From the NCBI GenBank assembly GCA_965231905.1, contig CBDDOO010000001.1:186001-250000 (forward strand): a stretch of DNA of 64,000 bases. Direction: 5' to 3'. The notes below the pieces were generated by a model. The model searched no databases, was not told the DNA's origin, and saw only the letters and a program-made list of their open reading frames with translations. Positions 38,902 to 48,999 of the stretch are shown in pieces. Made by a program: the position numbers and the translations under genes. Source of the stretch: G963663315 sp965231905 (GTDB taxonomy: Bacteria > Pseudomonadota > Gammaproteobacteria > Arenicellales > Poriferihabitantaceae). Position 1 is the stretch's first letter. The number at the start of each line of letters is the position of its first letter.

Positions 38902-41900
38902 TTGTTCCGGGCGCTGACGCGCTATCCGAATTTCGCAAGCAAAAAATTCTCGCGCGGGTCCGGCAATTCGCGCCTTCCTGTGTCTGTATCGACGCAATCC
39001 ATTATTATTTTATCGATAACAGCGAAACGTTGTTTCCCCGGCAGCAAGCCGTGGTCGCGCAGTTGCTGAATGTCGATTCCGCCAGGATCAATGTCGCCGC
39101 TGGTCGGTTAGCCGCGGCAACCCGGTTACAGGACGACAAACTGCTGACGCGGTATGTGGTTCCCCGGCTGGGGACGATTTCTCCGTGGTCCAGCAAGGCG
39201 ACCGATATTTTTCATCTGTGCGGGCTGGGTTCGATCCAGCGGGTTGAGCGGGGTATTCGATGGCAGTTTGCCGGACTCGACAGTTTGTCCCGGGAATCCG
39301 CAGCCGGAGTGATTTATGATCCGATGACCGAGTCCCTGCTCGACAATGAGCGCGATACCGATGCGCTGTTCGTCCAGTCGACCCCCGCCCCGCTGAAAGT
39401 GATTGATCTGCTGACCGGGGGAGCGCGGGCTCTCGAGGCGGCTGACCGGGAATATGGGCTTGCGCTGACCCGGGAGGAGCGGGACTACCTGCTGAAACGG
39501 TTTGCCGAATTGGGCAGAAATCCCACGGATGTCGAATTGATGATGTTCGCCCAGGTCAATTCCGAACATTGCCGACACAAGATTTTCAATGCTGACTGGA
39601 ATATAGATGGCATGGGTCAGGACCAGACCCTGTTCGCGATGATTCGCGCCACTCATGATCAAAACAGCGGCGGGACGTTGTCAGCCTACCGGGATAACGC
39701 GGCCGTACTGGAAGGTCCCGGTTCGGAGCGGTTTTCCCCGCACCCTGAATCGCGCCTGTATTCGTTCGTGGAGGAACCCGTACACTTCGTTGCGAAGGTG
39801 GAAACCCATAACCACCCGACCGCAATCTCTCCCTTCGCCGGCGCCGCCACTGGGTCAGGAGGGGAAATCAGGGACGAAGGCGCCACCGGGCGAGGAGGAA
39901 AACCGAAGGCGGGGCTGGTCGGTTATTCAGTGTCGCATTTGCGGCTGCCCGGTCTCGCGCAACCCTGGGAGTTGCCGCAGCAAAAACCACGACGTATCGC
40001 CAGTCCCCTGCAAATCATGCTGGAGGCTCCGGTCGGAGCGGCGGCGTTCAATAATGAGTTTGGCCGCCCCGGTATCTGCGGCTACTTCCGTACTTTCGAG
40101 TTGGATGCCGACAAGCCGGGTCAACGCTACGGTTACCACAAACCGATCATGCTGGCAGGCGGGCTGGGCAACATACGCCCCGCGCATGTCGTCAAAAAGC
40201 CAATATCGGACAACACGCCCATTGTTGTTCTGGGCGGGCCGGCCATGCTGATTGGTCTCGGCGGCGGAGCGGCCTCCAGCATCGCTTCAGGAGATAGCTC
40301 CGAATCACTGGATTTCGCTTCTGTGCAACGCGGCAACCCGGAAATGCAGCGACGCTGCCAGGAGGTGATCGACACGTGTTGTGCAATGGGCGAACAGAAC
40401 CCGATTATTTCCATCCATGATGTCGGGGCCGGCGGTTTGTGCAACGCATTGCCTGAGCTGGTGCATGACTGTGGAGCAGGCGGGAGGTTTGAGTTATGCG
40501 ATATACCGAACGCGGAGCCGGGCATGTCACCGATGCAGATCTGGTGCAACGAATCCCAGGAGCGTTATGCGCTCGCGATTGACCGGGACCGCTACCGGGA
40601 GTTCGAGCGGATTTGTCACCGGGAGCGATGTCTGTACGCCAGAGTGGGTGTGGCTACGGCCGAATCCACGCTCAGGCTGACGGATTCGCGCTTCGCTGCG
40701 CCGGATGCACCCGATACAGGGGATACCCGCGATACGGATGTTTCCGGCGTTCCGGTTCCCCCGATTGATCTGCCGATGGAAACGCTGTTCGGGCTGCCGC
40801 CGAAAATGTTTCGCAACGCAGTTACCGCACCCCGGTCTTATGATGATCCGGACTTCTCCGATCTCACCATTGACGACGCCGTGGAGCGGGTGTTGGCATT
40901 TCCCGCGGTGGCGGACAAGACCTTCCTGGTGACCATTGGTGATCGCAGTGTCACCGGCTTGATTGCCCGCGACCAGATGGTGGGCCCCTGGCAGACGCCG
41001 GTGGCGGATGTCGCGGTCAGTTGCACGGGTTATCGGGGGTTCACAGGTGAGGCTTTCGCCATTGGTGAACGAACCCCGCTCGCGGTGATTGACGGGCCGG
41101 CCAGCGGCCGCATGGCGATTGGCGAAGCCATTACCAATCTGGCCGCCGCCGGTATTGATGACATCGGCAAAATCCGGTTGTCGGCGAACTGGATGGCGGC
41201 GGCTGGCGAAGAAGGTCATGATGCCCGGCTGTATCAAACCGTTCAGGCCGTGGCGCTGGAATTATGTCCGCGGTTGGGGATTTCAATTCCGGTGGGCAAG
41301 GATTCGATGTCGATGAAAACGGTGTGGCGGGATGAACGCGGTTGCCAACAAAAAGTGGTCTCGCCGTTATCCCTGATCGTCAGCGCTTTCGCGGCCGTAT
41401 CCGATGTTCGCAAAACATTGACTCCGGTTCTTCGGGTCGGCGATGAACCGACCGATCTGTGGCTGATTGACTTGGGATACGGAAAGCATCGCCTCGGAGG
41501 GAGCGTCCTTGCCCAGACCCTGAACCGGGTCGGGTCGGACGCGCCGGACCTGGATGACGCTGGCGACCTGAAGCGCTTCTTCGCCCTGATCCAGGGACTC
41601 AACCGGGATTCCTGTCTGCTGGCATATCATGATCGGTCGGATGGCGGTCTGATTGCCACCTTGTGTGAAATGGCGTTTGCTTCACGTTGCGGGCTGTCGA
41701 TTGATCTCGGTCATATCAGCGGAGACCCCCTTTCGATCCTGTTCAATGAAGAACTGGGCGCGGTGATTCAGACCTGGCGGCGGCAGCGCTCCGAAATTCT
41801 GACATGCGCCCGGTCTGCGGCCATGGAGGATTGTCTGCATCGAATCGGTCAGCCTGTCGCCGGTGACCGCATACGAATCGTCAGACAGGGTGAGGCCTTG

Positions 41901-42890
41901 CTCTCCCGCAGTCGTATTCAGTGTCACCGGATCTGGTCGCAGACATCCTGGCAGATGCAGCGCCTCCGGGATAATCCGCAATGCGCCGATCAGGAGTACC
42001 GGCGCCTGGATGATGAGGCGGACCCCGGCTTGTTTTGTGAATTGGGTTCCCGCCTGGAAGATAGCGTCCCGGAGCCGATTCCCGGCGCCGTGGAGTCCGC
42101 GCCGAATCTCGCTCTGGCCCGGCCAAAAGTGGCCATCCTGCGGGAGCAGGGGGTTAATGGACAGCTGGAAATGGCTGCGGCTTTTCACAGCGCCGGGTTT
42201 GACGCGGTTGACATGACCACCACGGACCTGATCAATGGAGCGACGCTCGACGATTGCAGGGGGTTGGCCGCCTGCGGCGGATTTTCATTCGGCGATGTGC
42301 TGGGCGCCGGCGCCGGGTGGGCGAAATCCATTCTGTTCAACCCGATTCTGAAGGAGCGTTTCGAGCGCTTTTTCGAGCGATCGGATGTTTTCGCCCTGGG
42401 CGTGTGCAATGGCTGTCAGATGATGTCGTCCATCCGGGGTATTATTCCCGGCGCCTCCGACTGGCCCGGATTTGTCCGCAACCGGTCCGAACAGTTCGAG
42501 GCCCGTTTTGTGATGGTGGAGATATGCTCGGAAAAATCAATCCTGTTGAGCGGCATGGCCGGGTCGAAAATACCCGTCTCTTCAGCCCATGGAGAAGGCC
42601 GGGCGGTATTCGCGGATCAGGCTGACATGGGAAGGATACAGGGTCATGATCAGGCGTGTTTACGATATATCGACAATCGCGGCAATCCGACCACTGTTTA
42701 TCCATACAATCCGAATGGCTCCGCGAATGGATTGACCGGATTCACCAATGCAGATGGCCGGTTTACCATCATGATGCCGCACCCGGAACGAGTCTTTCGA
42801 ACCGTCACCAATTCCTGGCATCCCGAGGACTGGGGTGAATACAGCCCGTGGTTCAGAATGTTCCGGAATGCTCGCGACTGGGTGGCGTAG
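38895..42890 (+). CDS. purL: Phosphoribosylformylglycinamidine synthase
   Basis: 1331-residue large-type FGAM synthase of Gram-negatives, with N-terminal domain, two ATP-binding synthetase halves and a C-terminal glutaminase. Visible are SEHCRHKIFNADW, HNHPTAISPFAGAATGSGGE, the second-half PVGKDSMSMKTVW, and the amidotransferase with LGVCNGCQMMS (catalytic cysteine) and the MMPHPERVFR histidine. The start is GTG 38895, inside the dapA end. Length is within the family range. Confidence 0.95.
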   Translation: MLIVPGADALSEFRKQKILARVRQFAPSCVCIDAIHYYFIDNSETLFPRQQAVVAQLLNVDSARINVAAGRLAAATRLQDDKLLTRYVVPRLGTISPWSSKATDIFHLCGLGSIQRVERGIRWQFAGLDSLSRESAAGVIYDPMTESLLDNERDTDALFVQSTPAPLKVIDLLTGGARALEAADREYGLALTREERDYLLKRFAELGRNPTDVELMMFAQVNSEHCRHKIFNADWNIDGMGQDQTLFAMIRATHDQNSGGTLSAYRDNAAVLEGPGSERFSPHPESRLYSFVEEPVHFVAKVETHNHPTAISPFAGAATGSGGEIRDEGATGRGGKPKAGLVGYSVSHLRLPGLAQPWELPQQKPRRIASPLQIMLEAPVGAAAFNNEFGRPGICGYFRTFELDADKPGQRYGYHKPIMLAGGLGNIRPAHVVKKPISDNTPIVVLGGPAMLIGLGGGAASSIASGDSSESLDFASVQRGNPEMQRRCQEVIDTCCAMGEQNPIISIHDVGAGGLCNALPELVHDCGAGGRFELCDIPNAEPGMSPMQIWCNESQERYALAIDRDRYREFERICHRERCLYARVGVATAESTLRLTDSRFAAPDAPDTGDTRDTDVSGVPVPPIDLPMETLFGLPPKMFRNAVTAPRSYDDPDFSDLTIDDAVERVLAFPAVADKTFLVTIGDRSVTGLIARDQMVGPWQTPVADVAVSCTGYRGFTGEAFAIGERTPLAVIDGPASGRMAIGEAITNLAAAGIDDIGKIRLSANWMAAAGEEGHDARLYQTVQAVALELCPRLGISIPVGKDSMSMKTVWRDERGCQQKVVSPLSLIVSAFAAVSDVRKTLTPVLRVGDEPTDLWLIDLGYGKHRLGGSVLAQTLNRVGSDAPDLDDAGDLKRFFALIQGLNRDSCLLAYHDRSDGGLIATLCEMAFASRCGLSIDLGHISGDPLSILFNEELGAVIQTWRRQRSEILTCARSAAMEDCLHRIGQPVAGDRIRIVRQGEALLSRSRIQCHRIWSQTSWQMQRLRDNPQCADQEYRRLDDEADPGLFCELGSRLEDSVPEPIPGAVESAPNLALARPKVAILREQGVNGQLEMAAAFHSAGFDAVDMTTTDLINGATLDDCRGLAACGGFSFGDVLGAGAGWAKSILFNPILKERFERFFERSDVFALGVCNGCQMMSSIRGIIPGASDWPGFVRNRSEQFEARFVMVEICSEKSILLSGMAGSKIPVSSAHGEGRAVFADQADMGRIQGHDQACLRYIDNRGNPTTVYPYNPNGSANGLTGFTNADGRFTIMMPHPERVFRTVTNSWHPEDWGEYSPWFRMFRNARDWVA

Positions 42891-42897
42891 TCCCGCA

Positions 42898-44553
42898 TTA
42901 CATGGCGGTATAATTGGGGCCTCCGGTCCCTTCGGGCGTGACCCAGTTGATGTTTCCGGTCGGGTCCTTGATATCGCAGGTTTTGCAGTGTACGCAGTTC
43001 TGGGCGTTGATTTGCAGTTCAGGCCGGGATTCGGTGTTGATGAATTCATACACTCCGGCGGGGCAGAAGCGTTGTTCCGGCCCGCCGTAAATCCGGTAAT
43101 TGGTCTGTACAGCCAGTTCGGGTTGATTGAGCCGTAAATGTCCCGGCTGATCTTCCTCGTGATTGGTATTGGACAAATAGACCGATGAAGTCTTGTCGAA
43201 ACTCAATACACCGTCCGGTTTCGGGTATTCGATGGGCGTACAGTCGCTGGCCGGTTTTAATGACTCGTGGTCGGCAACCGGATCGGTGATCTGGAACGGC
43301 AATCTGCCGGCGAAGAGATTCTGGTCGATAAAATTATAAGTCCCTCCGAGCCAGACGCCCAGCTTGTGCAACGCCGCTCCGAAGTTCCTGGATCGGTAAA
43401 GCTCCTGATAAAGCCAGGAATCCCGGAACCGGGTCTGATACTCTTCGAGGCTGTCGCCGCCATGCAGGTGGTGGTACACCGACTCCGCCGCGATCATGCC
43501 GGATTTCATGGCAGTATGGGAGCCCTTGATTTTGGAAAAATTCAATGTGCCGGCATCGCAGCCAATCAGCAGGGCATTGGGCATGTGCATTCTGGGCAGC
43601 GCGTTGAATCCTCCTTTCGTAATCGCTCTGGCGCCATAAGCGATGCGCTCGCCGCCCTCCAGATATTGCCGGATTTCGGGGTGGCGCTTGAAACACTGAA
43701 GTTCATCAAACGGACTGAGCCACGGGTTGTTGTATGACAGGTCAGTAATCAATCCCATCGAAACCTGATTGTCTCCGAGGTGATAAAGAAAGGAGCCACC
43801 GGACGCTCCGTGTTCGGACAATGGCCAGCCCGCTCCATGCACGACCAGTCCCGGCTGGTGTTTGTCGGGATTGATTTGCCACAGTTCCTTGATGCCGATG
43901 CCGTAATGCTGGGTCTGCGCGTCCGCCGCCAGGTCAAACCGCTCAATCAGTTGTTTGCCCAGATGACCCCGACAGCCTTCCGCAAACAGGGTCACTTTCG
44001 CGTGCAGCTCCATACCGGGTTCGTAAGAGGCTTTGGTTTCGCCGGTTGCGCTTCTCCCCATTTCTCCGGTGGCCACCCCCTTGACGCCGCCATCTTCATG
44101 GAACAGGATTTGTGAAGCGGGAAAACCCGGGAATATCTCTACCCCCAGCCCCTCGGCCTGTTCGGCCAGCCAACGGCACAATTCCCCCAGGCTGATAATG
44201 TAGTTGCCGTCATTGTGCATTGGAGCGGGCACCATCCAGAGCGGCAGATTCCATGCTTTTGCGCTGTTTCTGAACATCAATACCCGGTCTTTCGTGACTT
44301 CAGTATGAAGCGGCGCCTCGCGCTCTTTCCAGTCCGGGAATAATTCGTTCAGGGCCCGTGGTTCGAACAGCGCCCCGGACAGGATGTGAGCGCCGACTTC
44401 GGAGCCCTTTTCAAGGACAACAACCGACAATTCCTGTTCCTGCTGTCCGGCCAGTTGCATCAATCGGCACGCGGCTGACAAACCGGCCGGCCCGGCGCCC
44501 ACAATAACCACATCCACTTCCATTGATTCACGTTCAGGGTTCTGTTCAGTCAT
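42898..44553 (-). CDS. Electron transfer flavoprotein-ubiquinone oxidoreductase
   Basis: 551-residue membrane-associated flavo-iron-sulfur protein passing electrons from ETF to ubiquinone. It has an N-terminal FAD site VVIVGAGPAGLSAACRL, the ETF-QO block GAHILSGALFEP, and a C-terminal 4Fe-4S cluster with cysteines in FCPAGVYE and NCVHCKTCDIKDP. It points to fatty-acid or amino-acid oxidation linked to respiration. It is convergent with purL (7-bp gap) and divergent from argD (118-bp spacer). No etfAB genes are in the window. Confidence 0.93.
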   Translation of the reverse strand: MTEQNPERESMEVDVVIVGAGPAGLSAACRLMQLAGQQEQELSVVVLEKGSEVGAHILSGALFEPRALNELFPDWKEREAPLHTEVTKDRVLMFRNSAKAWNLPLWMVPAPMHNDGNYIISLGELCRWLAEQAEGLGVEIFPGFPASQILFHEDGGVKGVATGEMGRSATGETKASYEPGMELHAKVTLFAEGCRGHLGKQLIERFDLAADAQTQHYGIGIKELWQINPDKHQPGLVVHGAGWPLSEHGASGGSFLYHLGDNQVSMGLITDLSYNNPWLSPFDELQCFKRHPEIRQYLEGGERIAYGARAITKGGFNALPRMHMPNALLIGCDAGTLNFSKIKGSHTAMKSGMIAAESVYHHLHGGDSLEEYQTRFRDSWLYQELYRSRNFGAALHKLGVWLGGTYNFIDQNLFAGRLPFQITDPVADHESLKPASDCTPIEYPKPDGVLSFDKTSSVYLSNTNHEEDQPGHLRLNQPELAVQTNYRIYGGPEQRFCPAGVYEFINTESRPELQINAQNCVHCKTCDIKDPTGNINWVTPEGTGGPNYTAM

Positions 44554-44671
44554 GCCTGTACTCCCGGTATGGGTAAATCGTTAAAAAATAACCTGATATT
44601 CTGTTGTCAGCGGGGTTAGAATTGCAGCCTCGTGATGGATTATTGTGAAATAATCAGGCAATCTTCAAAAT

Positions 44672-45931
44672 ATGGCTACGATACAACCAAAAACCGAAAC
44701 TGTAAATGACACGCCTGAACAGAGGTCATCCGTTCGCGCGGCTTTTGATGCGGTGATGACGCCGAATTATGCGCCTATGGAGATCATGCCGGCTTATGGC
44801 AGGGGTTCGCGCCTGTGGGATACTGAAGGCCATGAATATGTCGATTTTGCCGCCGGCATTGCGGTCTGCGCACTGGGTCACGCGCACCCTGAACTGATTG
44901 ACACCTTGATGGAACAGGCCCGCAAATTCTGGCATGTCAGTAACGTCCTGACCAATCAGCCTGCCCTGGATCTGGCCAACGCGCTGTGCGCGGCGACCTT
45001 TGCCGAACGTGTTTTTCTGGCAAATTCCGGAGCGGAAGTGAATGAGGCTGCCCTGAAACTGGCGCGGCGGTATGCGGTGGACCATTTCACGCCGGAAAAA
45101 CATGACATTCTGGCGTTCGATCATGCCTTCCACGGGCGGACGCTGTTTACTGTGTGCGCCGGTGGTCAGCCGCAATACAGCAGTGGTTTCGGTCCGAAGC
45201 CGGCCGGTATTTCACATGGCCGGTTTAATGACTCCGGGGCCGTCCGGGAATATTTCGCAAAAAACCGGGGGCGCGTCTGTGCGGTGATTGTCGAGCCGTG
45301 TCAGGGCGAAGGAGGAGTGATACCGGCCACCGTGGAATTTCTCGAGACGCTGCGGTCATGCTGTGACCGGGAAAACGCGCTTTTGATTTTCGATGAGATA
45401 CAGTGCGGGATGGGCCGGTCCGGGAGTCTGTATGTCTATCAGAAACTGGGTGTGACGCCGGATATATTGACTACGGCCAAGGCGTTGGGGGGCGGTTTCC
45501 CGGTTAGCGCCATGTTGACCACAGCCGGTATTGCAAAGAGTCTGGCGGTGGGTACTCATGGCAGTACCTTTGGCGGAAACCCGATGGCCTGCGCCGTTGC
45601 CTGCAAGGTTCTCGAGTTGGTCAATACCCCGGAAATGCTGCAAAACGTGGCGATGTCCAGTCAGCGGCTGATTACCGGACTTGCGGAAATCAACCGGGAA
45701 TTCAATGTCTTCCGGGAAATCCGCGGCCTCGGATTGCTGATTGGTTGCGAGCTTGCGCTGCGTTATGCCGGTCAGGCGCGGGATGTGGTGGCGGCCTGTA
45801 CACAAAAGGGATTGCTGGTATTGAACGCGGGGCCGGACGTGGTGCGGATTGCGCCCGCTCTGAACATCAGCGGATCAGACATTGATCAGGGCCTGCAAAT
45901 CATACGTGAAGTGATCGCGGGCAGGCCCTGA
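44672..45931 (+). CDS. argD: Acetylornithine aminotransferase family protein
   Basis: 419-residue class III PLP aminotransferase. GSRLWDTEGHEYVDFAAGIA, the cofactor contacts NSGAEVNEAALK, DEIQCGMGRSG and the Schiff-base lysine in TTAKALGGGFP are present. Closest to ArgD/succinylornithine transaminase; arginine biosynthesis is the likely role but a catabolic one cannot be excluded from sequence. Monocistronic in appearance. Confidence 0.88.
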   Translation: MATIQPKTETVNDTPEQRSSVRAAFDAVMTPNYAPMEIMPAYGRGSRLWDTEGHEYVDFAAGIAVCALGHAHPELIDTLMEQARKFWHVSNVLTNQPALDLANALCAATFAERVFLANSGAEVNEAALKLARRYAVDHFTPEKHDILAFDHAFHGRTLFTVCAGGQPQYSSGFGPKPAGISHGRFNDSGAVREYFAKNRGRVCAVIVEPCQGEGGVIPATVEFLETLRSCCDRENALLIFDEIQCGMGRSGSLYVYQKLGVTPDILTTAKALGGGFPVSAMLTTAGIAKSLAVGTHGSTFGGNPMACAVACKVLELVNTPEMLQNVAMSSQRLITGLAEINREFNVFREIRGLGLLIGCELALRYAGQARDVVAACTQKGLLVLNAGPDVVRIAPALNISGSDIDQGLQIIREVIAGRP

Positions 45932-46031
45932 CAGGGGTAGGTCTCTGTGCCCAGGGTCGGGACACTGCGCGACATCGGGAGTCCGTTTTCTGCTACAATC
46001 ACCGGAATCCGAACATAATAAGGACATCGCC

Positions 46032-46748
46032 ATGACCACCAACGCCGTACCCACGCCAGACGAAATCTGGCAAATCCTGAGAGAAACCGCTGCCAGCCAG
46101 AAAGAAACCGATAAACAGTTGAAAGAATCCAGCCGCAAGGCCAGCCGGGAAATAAAAGAGTTTCGCCGCAGTCAGGAGGAAGACAGCCGCAAGGCCAGCC
46201 GGGAAATCGCCGCAATCCGCGCTATTCAGCAAGAAACGGCTGGAGAGATCAAAGAAACCATGCAGGGGATTAAAGAGCTTCGTCTCAGCCAGAAAGAAAC
46301 GGACCGGCAAATGAAGAAGAGCGAGGCCCGGTTTGACTCTCGATGGGGCCGGTTGATGGAGAGTCTGGTAGAGGGAGACCTGGTTCCGATTCTGAATCGA
46401 TGGGGCATTGCGGTTGAAAACACTTCCACCCGTGTCAAGAAGAGGAGTCGGGAAGACAATTATGAATACGACATCATTGCCCAGAACGGCGAGGAAGTGG
46501 TAGTGGTTGAAGTAAAGACCACGTTGCGGGTTCAGGATGTGCAGAAGTTTCTGCTGGATTTAGGCAAGTTCACGGCCCGGATGCCGCGTTATAAAGAAAA
46601 CACGATTTACGGAGCGGTAGCGTGGTTGAGGGCGGACTCGGAAGCGGATATTTATGCGGAGAGGCAGGGATTATTCATCATCCGTGCGACGGGCAGCAGC
46701 GCCAGCATTGTGAATCGGGAAGATTTCCAGCCCCAGGTATTTTCCTGA
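46032..46748 (+). CDS. Coiled-coil protein with PD-(D/E)xK-like domain (DUF3782-like)
   Basis: 238 residues. The first 100 are a charged coiled coil with an internal duplication (SSRKASREIKEFRRSQEE and DSRKASREIAAIR). The C-terminal half has EYDIIAQNGEEVVVVEVKTT, a D...ExK arrangement of the restriction-endonuclease-like fold. Proteins of this type are abundant in cyanobacteria and symbiont genomes and have unknown function. AAGGA precedes the ATG. It is flanked by dispersed repeats on both sides, suggesting a mobile or recently acquired gene. Confidence 0.65.
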   Translation: MTTNAVPTPDEIWQILRETAASQKETDKQLKESSRKASREIKEFRRSQEEDSRKASREIAAIRAIQQETAGEIKETMQGIKELRLSQKETDRQMKKSEARFDSRWGRLMESLVEGDLVPILNRWGIAVENTSTRVKKRSREDNYEYDIIAQNGEEVVVVEVKTTLRVQDVQKFLLDLGKFTARMPRYKENTIYGAVAWLRADSEADIYAERQGLFIIRATGSSASIVNREDFQPQVFS

Positions 46749-47200
46749 AATCCGCATGAAGCGCATCACTCCCGCTTGAGGGGGAAGTCAAATCCGCAAA
46801 GCGGATTTGGTGGGGGGACGAAGAAGCCGCAGTCTGGCTGATTCGATGGAGGGACGAAGGCAGGCACAGAGTCTGTCCCCCCTGAACAGACCGTGACAGG
46901 CTCTACTCCCCCACCGGCTCTCCGGCGAGCTGTGCCTGTCCGCAAACAGAGGTTGGCTGCATCCGCAAATAATGCGGGCGGGCACGGAGACCCGCCCCTA
47001 CGGGGGTGGTTGCAGACTGATTCCGTCAATCCCGCGCATCACTCCCCTCCCTGACAAGACTCTCTGATTAGCATTTGGATTTATTGGCGCTGATGGAGTA
47101 ATATTAGCGGGTCACTCGCAAGTGACGGCGCCGCCTGACCGCTCGGGCACGGGATTCTGTATCCGGAAATGCTTTACAACGGGAATCAGGTTGGTTATTC
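46749..47200. repeat. Gene-free repeat cluster before the transporter operon
   Basis: It contains a CTCCCGCTTGAGGGGGA element like the one inside accB, and a perfect 8-bp hairpin AAATCCGC/GCGGATTT with AAA loop (46790-46808). A degenerate copy of the cacagagtctgtcccccc type lies at about 46863-46882. A full GC-rich repeat GCGGGCGGGCACGGAGACCC lies at 46975-47006. I see no gene in it. Confidence 0.65.
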
Positions 47201-47205
47201 TTGAG

Positions 47206-47233
47206 ATTGGTATGTGGTATACCAGATACCAAT
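47206..47233. promoter_or_regulatory. Nested palindrome, probable GntR operator
   Basis: A perfect TGGTATACCA (47215-47224) is nested inside outer arms ATTGGTAT (47206-47213) and ATACCAAT (47226-47233). TGGT-N-ACCA palindromes are typical operators of FadR-type GntR regulators, and one (50516) is encoded in the operon. It lies about 75 bp before the tctC start, in the expected promoter area. Confidence 0.6.
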
Positions 47234-47308
47234 AATTACCCCGGCGGGCTGTTTTCGCATTCCTGGGTTTGCGGTCGGGCACGGGGCAACATTTTTTGGA
47301 GATTATTA

Positions 47309-48307
47309 ATGATTAAACAAGCAAAAGCCTTATTGCTGGCAGCCCTTCTCGTAGTGGTTGGCGCAGGGACCGGCTATTCCCAGTCAGCATCAGCCTGGGA
47401 ACCGAAAAAGCCCGTTGAGTTGATTATCATGGCCGGCGCAGGTGGGGGCGCTGATCAGATTGCACGATTGTTACAGGGGTTGATTGAATCAAAAGACCTT
47501 TCACCTCGCCCTTTTATTCCAATAAACAAGCCTGGCGGCTCCGGTGGTGAAGCATTGCGCTATCTGCAGGATAAGGCAGGCGATGATCATACTGTACTGG
47601 TTACGCTTAACAGTTTTTATACGACACCGATCATCCAGCCGGACCTTGGCGTTGATGTCAGTAACTTTACCCCGGTCGGACGTATGGCTGTGGATAACTT
47701 CCTGTTGTGGGTTCATTCCGACATGGCTGATATAACCGACCTGGACAGCTACATTGCGGCAGTAAAAGCGGCAGGTAACACCTGGAAAGTCGGAGGAACC
47801 GGTACGGGTCAGGAAGATTCCATTCTGACAGCGATGATGGAGCAGACATTTGGTTATGACGTGACTTATATTCCCTTCCCGGGTGGTGGAACGGTCGCTA
47901 AAAACCTGGTAGGCAAGCACATTGACTCAACCGTCAATAATCCTGCCGAGCAAAGCGAATTCTATCGCGCGGGGAATACCAAACCTCTGGTTCAGTTTAC
48001 GGCGGAACGACTTCCGGCATACCCCGACATTCCCACCGCGAAAGAGTTGGGCGTGGACATGCAATACTACATGCAGCGTTCGATCAATGGCCCTCCGGGC
48101 ATGTCAGCCGAAGCGCAGTCTTTCTATATTGATCTGTTCAAGCAACTGTTCGATTCTGAAGAATGGCAGCAATTTTGCATGGATGATGGTCTGGCCTGCG
48201 ATACCTGGTTGTCGGGCAGTGATCTTGGCGCCTACCATAAAGATCAGATTGCGCTCCACAAAAATCTGATTGAAGCAGTCGGCGCATCTGCAATTACCGG
48301 CGAGTAA
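47309..48307 (+). CDS. TctC-family periplasmic binding protein
   Basis: 332-residue extracytoplasmic receptor of a tripartite tricarboxylate transporter. A Sec signal peptide (KALLLAALLVVVGAGTGYSQ) is followed by WEPKKPVELIIMAGAGGGADQ, the usual first strand, and INKPGGSGGEALRYLQ, a typical ligand-binding loop. TGGAG precedes ATG 47309; the longer frame from 47201 would run through the palindromic operator. It delivers a carboxylate to the TctAB permease encoded next. Context suggests oxalate or a related acid. Confidence 0.88.
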   Translation: MIKQAKALLLAALLVVVGAGTGYSQSASAWEPKKPVELIIMAGAGGGADQIARLLQGLIESKDLSPRPFIPINKPGGSGGEALRYLQDKAGDDHTVLVTLNSFYTTPIIQPDLGVDVSNFTPVGRMAVDNFLLWVHSDMADITDLDSYIAAVKAAGNTWKVGGTGTGQEDSILTAMMEQTFGYDVTYIPFPGGGTVAKNLVGKHIDSTVNNPAEQSEFYRAGNTKPLVQFTAERLPAYPDIPTAKELGVDMQYYMQRSINGPPGMSAEAQSFYIDLFKQLFDSEEWQQFCMDDGLACDTWLSGSDLGAYHKDQIALHKNLIEAVGASAITGE

Positions 48308-48442
48308 TTCGTTGTCACCCAATGTGTCGCCCCGGATTCAGGGACTGACACATTCAGGACGCTGTTCAGGGTTGTCTGGCGAGGTGTTGTTTGCCTCGTC
48401 AGGTATCCCGGCAGGTTGTTCCGGGCAGAAAAGGAGGTTGAT

Positions 48443-48949
48443 ATGACAGTACGGGCTGCTGAGTTGTTGATGGCGCTCATTTGTGCGCTGTGCTCAATTG
48501 CTCTGATGTTGAAAAGCGCTGGACTGAATATTGGCTGGATCGAGGATCGGGGGCCTGGCTCCGGGGCCTGGCCTTTCTGGTTGTCTGCCGGGATGTTGCT
48601 GGCCTCCCTGGCTACGGTCTATCGCTGGTTTCGGCGGATCACTCCACAATCGCGCTCGCTGGAGCCTTATATCAGCCGGGATGCATTGCTGGTTGTCGGG
48701 ATTTCCGCCGGAGCCATCCTGTTTTTGCTGGTGGGGACTCATCTGGTCGGGATTTATGCGTCATTGTTGTTTTTCCTGTTGTTTTATCTGCGCTTCGTGG
48801 GGCGTCATACCTGGTTGCTGACTGTTGTGTTGATGATCGCGGTTCCGGTATTCATATTCTGCCTGTTTGAATGGGCGCTGAAAATACCTCTGCCCAAGGC
48901 GGGGACTGAGCCGTGGTTTTACCCGATCTACGATCTGATGTATTCCTGA
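48443..48949 (+). CDS. TctB-family small permease subunit
   Basis: 168-residue membrane protein with four to five hydrophobic helices (ELLMALICALCSIALMLK, FWLSAGMLLASLATVY, LLVVGISAGAILFLLVG, TWLLTVVLMIAVPVFIF). This is the size and pattern of TctB, and it lies between tctC and tctA as in most such operons. AAGGAGG stands 5 nt before ATG 48443. Sequence within this subunit is poorly conserved, so context carries much of the call. Confidence 0.82.
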   Translation: MTVRAAELLMALICALCSIALMLKSAGLNIGWIEDRGPGSGAWPFWLSAGMLLASLATVYRWFRRITPQSRSLEPYISRDALLVVGISAGAILFLLVGTHLVGIYASLLFFLLFYLRFVGRHTWLLTVVLMIAVPVFIFCLFEWALKIPLPKAGTEPWFYPIYDLMYS

Positions 48950-48999
48950 TGCGAGCCGATGATGAATACCAATACCAGTGATACCGGACGGACGAAATA

